From a virus: DNA of 33,638 bases. The first letter of the stretch is position 1. The number at the start of each line of letters is the position of its first letter. Below are positions 5,488 through 14,702 of the stretch, one piece after another. Below the pieces are notes generated by a model. It worked only from the letters and a program-made list of their open reading frames with translations. It searched no databases and was not told the origin of the DNA. The stretch covers positions 1-33,638 of the IMG/VR virus record IMGVR_UViG_3300037136_000082; one strand, 5' to 3'. The translations under genes were made by a program, and so were the position numbers.

Positions 5488-7737
5488 TCAATTAAGCAGC
5501 GGATAGGCGAGCATACCTCCCAGCGCGCCCTTGACGGCCGAGGTGGTCCACCCGGTGGGGTTGCCGCCCTTGTTGAAGGCCAGGACGCCCGCGGTGGTCA
5601 TCTGGGCGCTGGCATCCACACCCGCCCCGTTGTCCTCGGCGAACACCCAGTTATAGCGGCCCGAGGCCGAGGGCAGGATGAAGGCCGGGGCGCCGGTGAT
5701 GGTGAGGCTGTTCGCGTTGCTCGTGGCGGTGAGGTTCGGGATGCGCACGAAGATCGTGCCGCCGTCCATCTCCCAGTACACCGTCGCCGTGGGCGCGGTG
5801 GTGCACCCGGTGAGCGTCCCGGTGTAGTTGCCCTGGACGTTCATGTCGAGGTAGGAGGGCCCGCCGTGGATGACCGAGAGCGTGACGATCGTGATGCCGG
5901 CCGAGGACTGCGCGCCTGACAGCCCGCCGCTCCAGGACACCGCGGTCGAGCCTTGCGTGAAGGTCGCCTGGCGGGTCTCCCCGTCCGGGAACTGCACGAG
6001 CCAGGTGCCTGAACCCGACACGCCGCCCTTCCAGGCCGCGGTGAGCGTCGCCGAGGTCGCCCCGTTCCCGGGGTTGCCGGTGAAGGTCGCGGTGCTCTGC
6101 GGGATCATCTGCCCGGAGCCTGCCAGGTCATTGCCGCGCCACAGGAGGGAGACCGTGTCGGTGAAGGTGGACGGGTGGGTCAAGGAGACGATGATCGGGC
6201 TGCCGCCCTGGATCCAGTGATTACCGACGAAGGTCACCCCGTTGCAGTGGGTGAAGAAGATCACCGACACCCCGCTCGTGGCCAGGAAGCTGCAGCCCTC
6301 GACCGTCGTGCTCTGGGCGCCCGTCTCCCAGATGTGGGAGACCGCGTTCACCTCGAACCAGCAGTCCCGGATGGAGGTGCCTTGCGTGAAGGCCCCGGAG
6401 CCGTCCGCCTCGAGCACGATCGCCCCGATGCCGTTCGCGGTGGTGCTTTGCAGGGTGCAGGCGAACACCCGCACCATGAGGCAGCCCTTGATCCGCAAGG
6501 AGTTGCTGTTCGTGAAGAACTCGCAGCGGTTGAAGATCACCTCATTGGAGGAGGAGCTCGTGGTCCAGGAGTCGAGCACGCACCCGGCGCTGTTCGCACT
6601 CGCGGTGGAGAGGTTGAACTGGCAGCTCCAAAACTCCGAGTACTGGGCGTAGAAGCCGTAGAAGGCGGCGATCGCCCCATAATTGAATTGGCAGTTCCAG
6701 AACTTCGCGGAGGCCCCGCTGAAGTACACCGCGTAGTTGACATCCCCGGTTGAGACGATCGGCACGAACTTGCGGGCGGTGAAGTTGCAGTTCTTGAAGA
6801 CCACATTCGTGCCTGAGTAGGCGCCGGCCTGGCCCCCTCCCGGAGCGACGCCTGTGTTGTTGGCGAAGATGACGCACGACTGGGTAGGCGTGCTCGAGAA
6901 GCACCGCAGGGTGGATCCTTGGCCGTTGATGAAGACCTGCGCATTGCTCGGCCCTGAGATGTCGAGATAAAAGGCGTAGTCCCCGTTCGGCGGGAACATC
7001 AGCGTGCCGCCCGACACCTTCGCCTGGTTGTAGACCGCCTGGATGATCGAGGTGTTGTCGACCCCGTTAGGAAGGATGCCGTAGCGCTGCAGGTCGTAGA
7101 CCGGGGTGTTGGCGAAGGCGAGGCTTGAGATCGCGATCGCGCTCAAAGTCTCCGCGACGTTCCTGGGCCAGATGAGGCCGCCGATCAGCGCGGCGGACAC
7201 CGGCTGCACCGAGACCACCTGCCAGTTGGTGCCGTCGTACTCGAAACGGTAGATGCCGGTCGCTAGGATGTTGCCGGCGACCAGGGCGCTGCCCCCTGAC
7301 TGCACCAGGTTCTTCGCCCCCGTGCCGTTGAGGTTGAACGTGGAGGCGCCGGTGCAACTGTTGCCGGCTGAGATCTCGACCTTAAGTCCCGCGTACAGCT
7401 GCGCGGACAGGCGCTGGTCGTTGACCACGTAGGCGTTCGCGGTGCCGCTCTCGGCCATCGTGACGAAGCCGGTCGGGTCGATCATCTGGACCGGGGATCG
7501 GACCTTATAGGTCGCGCTGTTGTAGTTGTAGGTGAGGATGTACGCCCCGTCGGGCACGTAGAAGCTCACCTGGCCCGTGGCATCGGCCGTGACGGTGGAG
7601 CTCGGGATCGGGTTCGCGGTGCCGTTGGTGCTGTAGATCGCGGCAGCTCCGCCTCCCGGGTAGGCGGTCACCACCACCTGGGCGCCGGGCAGCGCGTTGC
7701 CTGAAATGTCGGCCAGGGTGTCGAAAAATTGCAGCAT
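5488..7737 (-). CDS. tailspike with right-handed beta-helix
   Basis: The protein is 749 aa. The N-terminal ~100 residues (MLQFFDTLADISGNALPGAQVVVTAYPGG, VSFYVPDGAYILTYNYNSATYKVRSPVQM) look like a virion-anchoring domain. From about residue 210 there is VYDLQRYGILPNGVDNTSIIQAVYNQ, the usual entry motif of pectate-lyase-like tailspikes. It is followed by many short rungs with N-C, F-N-C and F-W-C patterns (VFKNCNFTA, FWNCQFN, IFNRCEFF), which form a beta-helix. A later beta-sandwich-type segment contains GTWLVQFPDGETRQATFT, and the C-terminus is probably a trimerisation region. It should bind, and perhaps cleave, a host surface polysaccharide. Catalytic acids cannot be assigned from sequence alone. 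Confidence 0.85.
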   Translation of the reverse strand: MLQFFDTLADISGNALPGAQVVVTAYPGGGAAAIYSTNGTANPIPSSTVTADATGQVSFYVPDGAYILTYNYNSATYKVRSPVQMIDPTGFVTMAESGTANAYVVNDQRLSAQLYAGLKVEISAGNSCTGASTFNLNGTGAKNLVQSGGSALVAGNILATGIYRFEYDGTNWQVVSVQPVSAALIGGLIWPRNVAETLSAIAISSLAFANTPVYDLQRYGILPNGVDNTSIIQAVYNQAKVSGGTLMFPPNGDYAFYLDISGPSNAQVFINGQGSTLRCFSSTPTQSCVIFANNTGVAPGGGQAGAYSGTNVVFKNCNFTARKFVPIVSTGDVNYAVYFSGASAKFWNCQFNYGAIAAFYGFYAQYSEFWSCQFNLSTASANSAGCVLDSWTTSSSSNEVIFNRCEFFTNSNSLRIKGCLMVRVFACTLQSTTANGIGAIVLEADGSGAFTQGTSIRDCWFEVNAVSHIWETGAQSTTVEGCSFLATSGVSVIFFTHCNGVTFVGNHWIQGGSPIIVSLTHPSTFTDTVSLLWRGNDLAGSGQMIPQSTATFTGNPGNGATSATLTAAWKGGVSGSGTWLVQFPDGETRQATFTQGSTAVSWSGGLSGAQSSAGITIVTLSVIHGGPSYLDMNVQGNYTGTLTGCTTAPTATVYWEMDGGTIFVRIPNLTATSNANSLTITGAPAFILPSASGRYNWVFAEDNGAGVDASAQMTTAGVLAFNKGGNPTGWTTSAVKGALGGMLAYPLLN

Positions 7738-7741
7738 GGGG

Positions 7742-8848
7742 CTACCCGATCCTGGTGATGATGAGGGAGGAGCCGGAGTTCATCTGGATAGCATTCGCGC
7801 TGGATGAGTTCTGCGCGAACTGCACCGTCAGCACTCCGGCCAGGGTGGTCTGGATGATGAAGTCCATGTTCACCACATCAGGATTCGTGGAGCCGGCCGC
7901 CGCCCCGGTGAGTGCCGAGGGGCCGTTCGCCGCGACCGCGTAACTGGCCGCCGCGGTGCCGTTTGAACTGCTCACGCCCCCGCCCGCCCCGTCCCCTGCG
8001 ATCGAGCCTGCGTAGTTCAGGCCGAACTTCCAGCCCTGACCCGTCCCGCCGATGCCCAGGAGCTGCAGGCGCACCTGCACCAGGTAGAAGGCCCCGGCGG
8101 CCAGGTTCGCCGTGAGCACCGTGTCGTTCTGCAGCGTGGTCTGGGAGGCGACCTGCTGCGGGCTCACCTTCATGATGATCTGCGGCACCCCCAGCGGGTA
8201 GTACCGAAGCCACCGACCCTGGGAGGCGGTGGCGACGCTGTTGGGCTTGAGCACCGTGCGGCCATCGTCGGTCGCGGTGCTGGTCGGTGACCAGTAGAAG
8301 AAGCCCCCCAGGCCATCGTTGATCGCAGAGCCGCCCTGCAGCTCGATGTTCAAGGTCTGCCCGGTCACAAGGGCGGGGGCGTTCGCCGCCCGCACGTCCG
8401 CGATCACGTCATAGGACTTGACCGCATTGGCGACCAGGTCCGCCCCTGCGACGGGGCCTGAGCCTGAGACGTTGATGTTGCTCGCCGAGGCCAGGAGCGA
8501 CTGCAGGGAGTTGGTCGCGTTGGTCAGATCGTTGAGCGCCGGGAGGTTGTCCAGGTACACCAGCTGGTTCGCCCCGGTGCTGTCGGTGACCACCAGCTTG
8601 ATGACGGTGCCGCCTGGCACCCAGAACTCCACCGGTGCGCCGGCGGCGCTCGCGGGCCTGGCGGCGCTGCTGGCGCTCATCGGGTTCGCGTTCGCGACGA
8701 TCCCTGTGCTGTCGGTGTAGGTGGTGGCCGGGGTGTTCACCGAGCCGGCCACGTAGGTGTTGATCAGCGCGCCGGGTGCGAGCAGCCCCAGGTTCGTGAA
8801 GTACTGGATCAGGAGTGAGACCGGGGAGAGGTAGTAGGTTGTCGCCAT
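7742..8848 (-). CDS. tail fibre or tailspike-adaptor protein
   Basis: The protein is 368 aa. The N-terminus (LSPVSLLIQYFTNLGLLAPGALINTYVAGSVNTPATTYTD) and the following VEFWVPGGTVIKLVVTDS resemble the head-binding or particle-attachment region of P22-like tail fibres. A middle part has the form LNIELQGGSAINDGLGGFFYW. The C-terminal 130 residues are Ser/Thr/Gly/Ala-rich beta structure with no enzymatic motif. It precedes the tailspike gene by 4 nt in the transcript. The likely job is to attach the tailspike to the tail hub or to serve as a second receptor-binding protein. It starts at ATG 8848 after a weak ribosome-binding site, three bases past the ATP-grasp stop. Confidence 0.75.
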   Translation of the reverse strand: MATTYYLSPVSLLIQYFTNLGLLAPGALINTYVAGSVNTPATTYTDSTGIVANANPMSASSAARPASAAGAPVEFWVPGGTVIKLVVTDSTGANQLVYLDNLPALNDLTNATNSLQSLLASASNINVSGSGPVAGADLVANAVKSYDVIADVRAANAPALVTGQTLNIELQGGSAINDGLGGFFYWSPTSTATDDGRTVLKPNSVATASQGRWLRYYPLGVPQIIMKVSPQQVASQTTLQNDTVLTANLAAGAFYLVQVRLQLLGIGGTGQGWKFGLNYAGSIAGDGAGGGVSSSNGTAAASYAVAANGPSALTGAAAGSTNPDVVNMDFIIQTTLAGVLTVQFAQNSSSANAIQMNSGSSLIITRIG

Positions 8849-8851
8849 GGG

Positions 8852-10177
8852 TCACCCGTACTTAAATTCGGTCGCAAAGCCGTGCGCCTGGAGCTTCGGC
8901 AGTTCCTCCTCCAGCTTCTCCCCGATGTCATCCCGGTACATCATGTTCGGGATCTCGATCTCCTTCACCACCCCGTACATGCGCTTGCAGGCCTGGGCCA
9001 CCGTTTTACCCGTTCCGGTCACCACGCACACGTAGTCCCCGCAGGTCGCCCACATCCGCTTCTCGATGACCGCCCCGTCCTTCATGGCCGGCAGCTTCGC
9101 CATCTTCACGCTCTGCGGGTGGACGAATTTGCGGTTGCCCTGGGAGGGACCGTAGATCGGGATGTCCAAGACTTCGGCTTTTGTAGCCTTTGAGTAGGGG
9201 TAGTCGGGCTGGGCTAAAACGACCCCGGCAGCCACCGAGTAGTCCACCTCGAGGGAATCGCGCCCCTCGCACGCGTCGAGCATCCACTCGGCAGGATCGC
9301 CCTTGTGGGTGGCGAGCATGAGGTTGAAGGCGGGCCACCCCCAACGGCACGTAAACTCCAGCGGCCACGGCTGCCCGTCCTCATCGATGATGCAGTTCAC
9401 GTCGACATCGCCCAGGTGCCCCATCTCGATGAGCGCGGCCTCCAGCGGCTCGAGCACCATCTGGTAGAGCAGGCTCTCCTGGCAGTACTTCTGCACCGTG
9501 CCCGCCTCCCCGCAGTTGGCCCCAACATTTCCCGAGAGCAGCTTCTTGTGCTCGAAGTTCTCGTTGGGTGCTGAAATGAAGCCATCACGGCCCATCCAGC
9601 GGCTAACTCCCAGCTCTATGCCGGGAATGAAGGTCTGCAGCATGACCTTGCCCTTAGGGTTCATCCCCAGCTTTCCCCACCGCTGCAGCCGGGCGACCAT
9701 GTCGGCGGCTGACTTGCCCACGTAGGAGAGGCTCTTGTCCTCCTCGCTCCCAAGTGTCTTGAACACGTAGCGCTCCGGCTTCTTCCGGACGTGCTCCTCG
9801 GCCTCCTTCAGCGACTTGAAGGTCTCGTAGGCGGGCACCTCAATGCCGCACTTCTTGAAGAGCTTCATGCCCTTCTCGCGCTCGATCTCCAGGTCTGAGG
9901 AGGCCTTGGTCGGGGCGAACACGGCCACCCCTCGCTTGCGGATGGCGTCCAGCTTCGGGATGAACTCATCGTTCCCCGTGGTCACCACCAGGTCCGCCCA
10001 CCCCGTCGCGGAGGGTACCCAGTTCTTCACGTGCTCCAGACCCCGCATCCCCTCCCCGATCGCCTGGTTGTTCTCGGCGCGCAGGTAGTAGCGCACCTCG
10101 TGGCCCGCCTTGATACACGCCATCGCGAAGGCAAGCCCACACCCCGCATCCTCGTGTTCGATGAGCAGCACCTTCAC
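8852..10177 (-). CDS. ATP-grasp ligase, PurD-like
   Basis: The protein is 441 aa with a GTG start in a GTGA overlap with the ejection-protein gene. The N-terminus MKVLLIEHEDAGCGLAFAMACIKAGHEV is a Rossmann-like pre-ATP-grasp domain. The layout recalls phosphoribosylamine-glycine ligase: VFAPTKASSDLEIEREKGMKLF, then YVFKT (ATP-binding lysine), QTFIPGIELGVS, and a metal-binding strand PWPLEFTCRWGWP. In PurD-type enzymes that last motif reads closer to E-x-N-x-R-x-G-D. Here Thr and Cys replace the central residues, so the substrate may differ. The family joins a carboxylate to an amine through an acyl phosphate. Placed between ejection and tail-fibre genes, a purine-synthesis role is doubtful. 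A peptide- or amino-acid-ligase role is possible. Confidence 0.8.
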   Translation of the reverse strand: MKVLLIEHEDAGCGLAFAMACIKAGHEVRYYLRAENNQAIGEGMRGLEHVKNWVPSATGWADLVVTTGNDEFIPKLDAIRKRGVAVFAPTKASSDLEIEREKGMKLFKKCGIEVPAYETFKSLKEAEEHVRKKPERYVFKTLGSEEDKSLSYVGKSAADMVARLQRWGKLGMNPKGKVMLQTFIPGIELGVSRWMGRDGFISAPNENFEHKKLLSGNVGANCGEAGTVQKYCQESLLYQMVLEPLEAALIEMGHLGDVDVNCIIDEDGQPWPLEFTCRWGWPAFNLMLATHKGDPAEWMLDACEGRDSLEVDYSVAAGVVLAQPDYPYSKATKAEVLDIPIYGPSQGNRKFVHPQSVKMAKLPAMKDGAVIEKRMWATCGDYVCVVTGTGKTVAQACKRMYGVVKEIEIPNMMYRDDIGEKLEEELPKLQAHGFATEFKYG

Positions 10178-12414
10178 TCCTGCGGTCTCTGCACGGCCGC
10201 CGGCGCTGCGGCGTCCTGGTACTTCTTCACCGTGGAGAGGTTCTGGCTGCGTCGCACGTCCTTCCTGGTGCGCGAGAGCTGCTCATCGAGCGGCGTGGTC
10301 ATCGCCGCGTTCACGTCCCGGCGCTCGACGCCGAACTCGCTGATGTTCTTGATTCCCTTCGCCACCGCGGCGGCAGGGTCGGTGATCGCCCGCCCGCCCA
10401 CCATGCTCGTGGCGCCTCCTAAGCGGTCCAGGAACTTGACGATCTTCTCGAAGGTCGGGGAGCCGCGGATCCGCTCAGGGGCGGTGGTGTACATGACCTC
10501 CGCAGCGTCCTGATAGCGGCGCAGCTGCTTGCGAACGCTTTGGCCGAAGATCTCATCCAGGTTCTCATCCGAGATGTTGTCGAGGGCGCGCTTCAGGCCC
10601 ACCCAGTTCACGTGCCCCTCGCCCACCACCGACCCCGCGCCGGTGGCCGCGTCCGCCTCCCCCTTCGGGCCCTTGGTCATCGAGGAGCGGATGTAGTCGA
10701 GCGTCCAGCCCTTCAGGTCCCGCCAGGCGGTCTTGCCGGCCGCGCGCGCGGCGGGGTCCTCACCGGTGAGGAGGGAGCGCTTGACCTTCTGCAGGTCCTC
10801 CAGGCGCCCGAGCACGGTCTTGTGGGCGGTGTCCTCGATCGCGACCTTGCGGTCCGAGCTGAAGGGCTTGTCCTCGACCAGGCCCTTGACCGCGCCCTGG
10901 TCGGAGAACTCCTGCTTGTGCTTCCGGTAGGCATCGATCGCCTGCTTCCAGGCAGGGGCGGCCGCCGGGGCGTTCTCCTCCATCACCTTGTCGATCGACT
11001 GCTTCACATCCGCCGCGTAGTGCGCGTCGGGGCCGCCTGACTTGATGACCGCGTTCGCCCGCACCCGCAGGTCCTGCAGCTCCCCGATGTTGAGCGGTCT
11101 GCGGGTGAGGGTCTCGTTGCCCTCCGCGTCCACGGTCTTCTGGGTGACCTTGCCCTTTTTGAGAAAGTCCTGCACCCACCCCAGATGCTGGATCGAGGGG
11201 TTCTGCTCGAGCATTCCGTAGAAGCTGTCGGCCGGGGCGGTCGCATCCGGCTCGGTCTTGCGCGCCTTCTTGAACAGGTTGTCGACCCGACCTTTTGAGG
11301 AGGTGGCCTTCGCCCGCAGCGCGCTGTCCTGCACCGAACGGCCCACGGGCAGGTCCCCTTGCGCCTTGGAGCCGGTCTGCAGGCTTTCGGCGGTCACCTT
11401 CTTGCGCAGGTCATCGAACCCCTTCAGGAGCGTCGCGTTTTGCTCCTGATCCAGTGCCTTAAGGGGCTTGCCCGCCTCGGTGCCCTGGATTGAGATTTCA
11501 TGACCACGCTGGGTGGCATCCCGGGTGAGCTGCCCGCTGGTCGCTCGATCGATGCCAACCTGCGCCAGTAGTCCCTGTCTTTTAACAGCCGCCTGGTTGA
11601 GCTTGCCCAAGGCCTGGGCATCCCCTGCGATCTCGGTGAGCTTGCCCTTGAAGCCCTCAGATAGCTTGCCCCAATCCAGACCCAGATTTGCCACATACGC
11701 CTGTGCCCTCCCAGCCGCATCTGCGGCCCCTGGCGCCGCGCTCGCCCCAGCGGCGCCCCCTGTACCCGCCCCAGCACCTCCCGCGGCCTCTGGTGTGCCC
11801 TTGAGCGCGTCCAGGCCCATCCCGACCCCGTGGGCGGCCAGCGCCTGGGGTATGACCTCGGTACCGGTCTTCACAGTGGCGCCCACGGCCGCTTGCAGCG
11901 CAGGGGAGGCGCCCATCTTCTCGGCGAGCTGCCGGGACTTCTCGCCCATGAACTCCCCGGGCTTCTCCGACAGGTAGGACAGGGCGTTGCCGGTGGCCCC
12001 GGCGAACTGCTTGCCCTTCTCGGTGCTGGGCTGGTAGGTCAGGGCTTGGCTGACCTGATTCACCCGGTCCGCGGCCGGCATGCCCGGCTGTCCCCCGAAG
12101 GCCTCCTTGGTCAGGTTCGAGGCCCCCTGTGCCAGGCCGGCGAGGCCTGCCACCGGGGTCGCGAGCATCCCGCTGCCGACGTTCGTGCTGGTCTCCATGA
12201 CCCCGCCCACGTCCTCCGCGGCCGTGGCCAGCGGCCCGGACTTCGGCTGCGGCAGGTCGGCGGTGCCGGTGTCGGTCACCCACTTGCCACTGATGAGGTA
12301 GGCCTTGGACTGGTCCTTCGGGTTGACCGCGACCTGGTCGGCCTTCGCCCACGCCCCGTCCACGAGCACGGCGGTCTCGTTGGTTTGCGGGTTGACAGCG
12401 GTGGTCAGCGGCAT
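10174..12414 (-). CDS. large ejection (DNA-transfer) protein, P22 gp16-like by position
   Basis: The protein is 746 aa. The N-terminal 60 residues (TTAVNPQTNETAVLVDGAWAK..., SKAYLISGKWV) form a short beta domain. An Ala/Gly-rich stretch with possible membrane-inserting helices follows (about residues 65-110 and 180-240), and then a long, charged helical region to the C-terminus. The size, low complexity and place as the last of three consecutive ejection-type genes match the P22 gene 7-20-16 order. Such proteins leave the capsid before the DNA and help it cross the cell envelope. I see no lysozyme or transglycosylase motif. The assignment rests on architecture and context, not on a diagnostic motif. 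Confidence 0.6.
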   Translation of the reverse strand: MPLTTAVNPQTNETAVLVDGAWAKADQVAVNPKDQSKAYLISGKWVTDTGTADLPQPKSGPLATAAEDVGGVMETSTNVGSGMLATPVAGLAGLAQGASNLTKEAFGGQPGMPAADRVNQVSQALTYQPSTEKGKQFAGATGNALSYLSEKPGEFMGEKSRQLAEKMGASPALQAAVGATVKTGTEVIPQALAAHGVGMGLDALKGTPEAAGGAGAGTGGAAGASAAPGAADAAGRAQAYVANLGLDWGKLSEGFKGKLTEIAGDAQALGKLNQAAVKRQGLLAQVGIDRATSGQLTRDATQRGHEISIQGTEAGKPLKALDQEQNATLLKGFDDLRKKVTAESLQTGSKAQGDLPVGRSVQDSALRAKATSSKGRVDNLFKKARKTEPDATAPADSFYGMLEQNPSIQHLGWVQDFLKKGKVTQKTVDAEGNETLTRRPLNIGELQDLRVRANAVIKSGGPDAHYAADVKQSIDKVMEENAPAAAPAWKQAIDAYRKHKQEFSDQGAVKGLVEDKPFSSDRKVAIEDTAHKTVLGRLEDLQKVKRSLLTGEDPAARAAGKTAWRDLKGWTLDYIRSSMTKGPKGEADAATGAGSVVGEGHVNWVGLKRALDNISDENLDEIFGQSVRKQLRRYQDAAEVMYTTAPERIRGSPTFEKIVKFLDRLGGATSMVGGRAITDPAAAVAKGIKNISEFGVERRDVNAAMTTPLDEQLSRTRKDVRRSQNLSTVKKYQDAAAPAAVQRPQE

Positions 12415-12417
12415 GGG

Positions 12418-13956
12418 CTACTGCACGACGAACCCTGGCGGCGGTGGGGGCCCTTGGGCCGCAGGACCGCCGGCCGGCGGGGCTCCTCGCCCAGGGGTGG
12501 GGGTAAGACCGGTCCCAGCCGCCGGCGATTGAGGGGTGCCAGAGGGAGGGCTGGCAGCCCCCGCAGCACCGGCGGCGGGAGTCTGCCCGGCCAGGAACGC
12601 GTCGTGCAGGCGCGCCTTGGCGGATTGCGGGGCGGCGAGGGAGGCCTGGGTCTCCTGCTCGAAGCGGTCCAGCACCGCATCGTAGGTCGCCTTGTCCTGG
12701 GCGGCGCTAAGCAAGTCGTAGCCGTGTTCCTTGTCGGCGACGGTGGCAACGCCTTTGGGGTTGATCGCTCGCGCCCAGGTATTGATGACGGCGGTGGTGG
12801 CGGCTTTGAGACTGGCAAGCTTCGGGTCCTGCAGCTCCTTCGCCCCCCACTGCTCGATCTTGTTCCACCCGAGCACGTGCGCGCGCGCCACGGCAGTGTC
12901 GTCTGATGCGCCGCGGGCGTTTTGGATCATCTGCTGAGCTTCGCTTGAGGCCATCTCCACGTTCGCCTGCTGGGTGCCCATCGTGCGCTGCTCGGACATG
13001 TAGCCGTTGTACTCAGCCAGGCGCGCGGCCACGTCGGCGGGCTTCAATCCCTGCGCCTCGGCGGTCGTGCGGATCGCCTTTCGCACCATGACGATGTTGC
13101 CGGCGCCTTGCTTGCCCCGACCCACGTTCTGCAGCACGGACTTGTCCCCTGCCAGGTACTGCTGGGCCATGAAGGCGGCGTCCTCCGGGGCGAGCTTGTC
13201 ATCGGAGGCGGCCTTCGCGGCCGCGGCGCGCGCGGCGTCCTCGCTGTTGGCCTTCTTGTCCTGGATGTCGGTGCGCCGCTCCGTGTCGGTCTCGCGGCGC
13301 TCGGCGAGGCCCTGCTTCTGCTGCGCTAATTTTTCCGCGATCGCCTGCTTCGCCTGGGCGCTTTTAGCCACCAGGGCGTCGACGGCTCCCGGGTTATATC
13401 CGTTTGAGAAGTTTTGCTTAAGGTAATCCAGGTCCTGCTGATTTAAGACCGGGGTGCCATCCGGCAGCGTCGCTTGGCGAAGCCCCTGGATGGTCTGCAG
13501 CAGATCCCCCTTCATCGCATCGTGCACCTGCTGCTCGCTTTGGCCTTGCTGGATCAGCTGATCGTGCTTGGCTTTGAGCTGGTACACCGCCCCGCCGATA
13601 ATGTCGTTCTTCGCGTTGTAGAGCTGCAGCTGTGCCATCTGGTTGGAGGTCTTTTCGGCCTGAGCACCCTGGAAGGACTTCATGAGCTCCATCCCAAGCT
13701 GCGGGGAGCGCTGCGCGATCTTCGCCACCGCCTCGTTCTGGTCTTCGAGCTTGGTCAAGTCCTTGCCGGCGAGGATCTGCTTCGCATAGGTCATGTCGGA
13801 CTGCTGGGTCTTCGCGTCCTGCACCTTGATCTTGTTCAAGGTGTTCTGGTCGTACAGATCGCTAAGCGTTAAGCCCTTGGCGATCGAACCTGTCACGTCC
13901 GGACCGTCACCTCCGATGTCGGAGATGACTGATGGGTCAAAGGTGGTGCCGGCCAT
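12418..13956 (-). CDS. ejection protein, P22 gp20-like by position
   Basis: The protein is 512 aa. ATG 13956 was chosen because the ORF upstream of it is a shadow and it lies two bases after the preceding stop. The protein starts MAGTTFDPSVISDIGGD and is almost entirely helical, Gln/Ala/Lys-rich and without cysteine. Long coiled-coil-like regions run at residues 100-270, and the final 60 residues are a Pro/Gly/Ala-rich tail (PPSGTPQSPAAG..., GPPPPPGFVVQ). These traits and the middle position in the three-gene ejection block fit a virion DNA-transfer protein. No enzymatic motif is visible. Confidence 0.6.
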   Translation of the reverse strand: MAGTTFDPSVISDIGGDGPDVTGSIAKGLTLSDLYDQNTLNKIKVQDAKTQQSDMTYAKQILAGKDLTKLEDQNEAVAKIAQRSPQLGMELMKSFQGAQAEKTSNQMAQLQLYNAKNDIIGGAVYQLKAKHDQLIQQGQSEQQVHDAMKGDLLQTIQGLRQATLPDGTPVLNQQDLDYLKQNFSNGYNPGAVDALVAKSAQAKQAIAEKLAQQKQGLAERRETDTERRTDIQDKKANSEDAARAAAAKAASDDKLAPEDAAFMAQQYLAGDKSVLQNVGRGKQGAGNIVMVRKAIRTTAEAQGLKPADVAARLAEYNGYMSEQRTMGTQQANVEMASSEAQQMIQNARGASDDTAVARAHVLGWNKIEQWGAKELQDPKLASLKAATTAVINTWARAINPKGVATVADKEHGYDLLSAAQDKATYDAVLDRFEQETQASLAAPQSAKARLHDAFLAGQTPAAGAAGAASPPSGTPQSPAAGTGLTPTPGRGAPPAGGPAAQGPPPPPGFVVQ

Positions 13957-13958
13957 GA

Positions 13959-14699
13959 TTACGGGCCTCCGTAGGTCGGCAGAGCGCCTTGATAGGTTCC
14001 CGAGTACCCCGCATCCGCGGGTGCGTAGCTGTCCGGGCCGCCGCCTGTTTGCCACCCCCCGGCAGGGGCGCCGGCGTTGGGGTTATTGAGGTTGTTCAGC
14101 GTCTGGTAGGTCAAGCCCTGGTTGATCGCGCCACTGCCGGCCTTCGTGATGCCTGCGATCTCGTTCGCGTCGATCGCCGCGGTCGTATTGCCCTGGTTTG
14201 AGATGAGCCCTGTGATGTTGCTCGCCGCGGTGCCAATGTTCGCCGCCTGGCCCGCCGCCGCGCCTTGGCCGATCTGGATGGGCTGCAGCAGATCCTGCAG
14301 CTCGGTCTGGTAGGTGGAGTCGGCAAGCTGGCTGCCGAACTGCTCTACCCCAGCCACCTGGTTGCCAGAAAGGTTCAGGCCCGAAGCCCCGGCTGAGCGC
14401 TCGGCGGCCTCCGTGCCGGTCGCGAGCGTCGTCTGGTAGCCGGGCAGGCTCTGCAGGGTCTGCTCAGGCGTAGGGCCGCCTGGCCCGCCGCCGGTCAGCA
14501 GGTTCTGGTAGGTGGGGATATTCGCCTGGCCCAGCTGCGTGTAGGGGGCGGCAAGCGTCGCCTGCTGTGAGAGCGCCGCGTTTTGCTCGTTGATTCCGGC
14601 CGTGGTTGCGGTGTTCTCAGCGCCTGCTGACTTGCCGGCTGCGACCGACGCTCCGACCCCTCCAATTACCGCGCCCCCAATGACGGCTGCTGCGACCAT
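13959..14699 (-). CDS. small ejection protein, P22 gp7-like by position
   Basis: The protein is 246 aa, with an excellent AAGGAGT before ATG 14699. The N-terminus has a glycine-zipper-like hydrophobic segment (AAVIGGAVIGGVGASVAAG), then a long Gln/Ala/Asn-rich body with repeated LPGYQ, FGSQLADSTYQ and NITGLISNQGN patterns. It ends in a Gly/Tyr/Pro-rich tail. I recognise this profile from DNA-transfer proteins of P22-like podoviruses, where the smallest of the three lies first. The zipper segment suggests insertion into the host membrane during DNA entry. It follows the GNAT gene by three bases. Confidence 0.65.
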   Translation of the reverse strand: MVAAAVIGGAVIGGVGASVAAGKSAGAENTATTAGINEQNAALSQQATLAAPYTQLGQANIPTYQNLLTGGGPGGPTPEQTLQSLPGYQTTLATGTEAAERSAGASGLNLSGNQVAGVEQFGSQLADSTYQTELQDLLQPIQIGQGAAAGQAANIGTAASNITGLISNQGNTTAAIDANEIAGITKAGSGAINQGLTYQTLNNLNNPNAGAPAGGWQTGGGPDSYAPADAGYSGTYQGALPTYGGP

Positions 14700-14702
14700 G
14701 GG

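Noticed and set aside
11830-12906. A 358-aa plus-strand ORF
   Set aside because: It crosses two minus-strand genes and has Gly/Arg/His-rich shadow composition.
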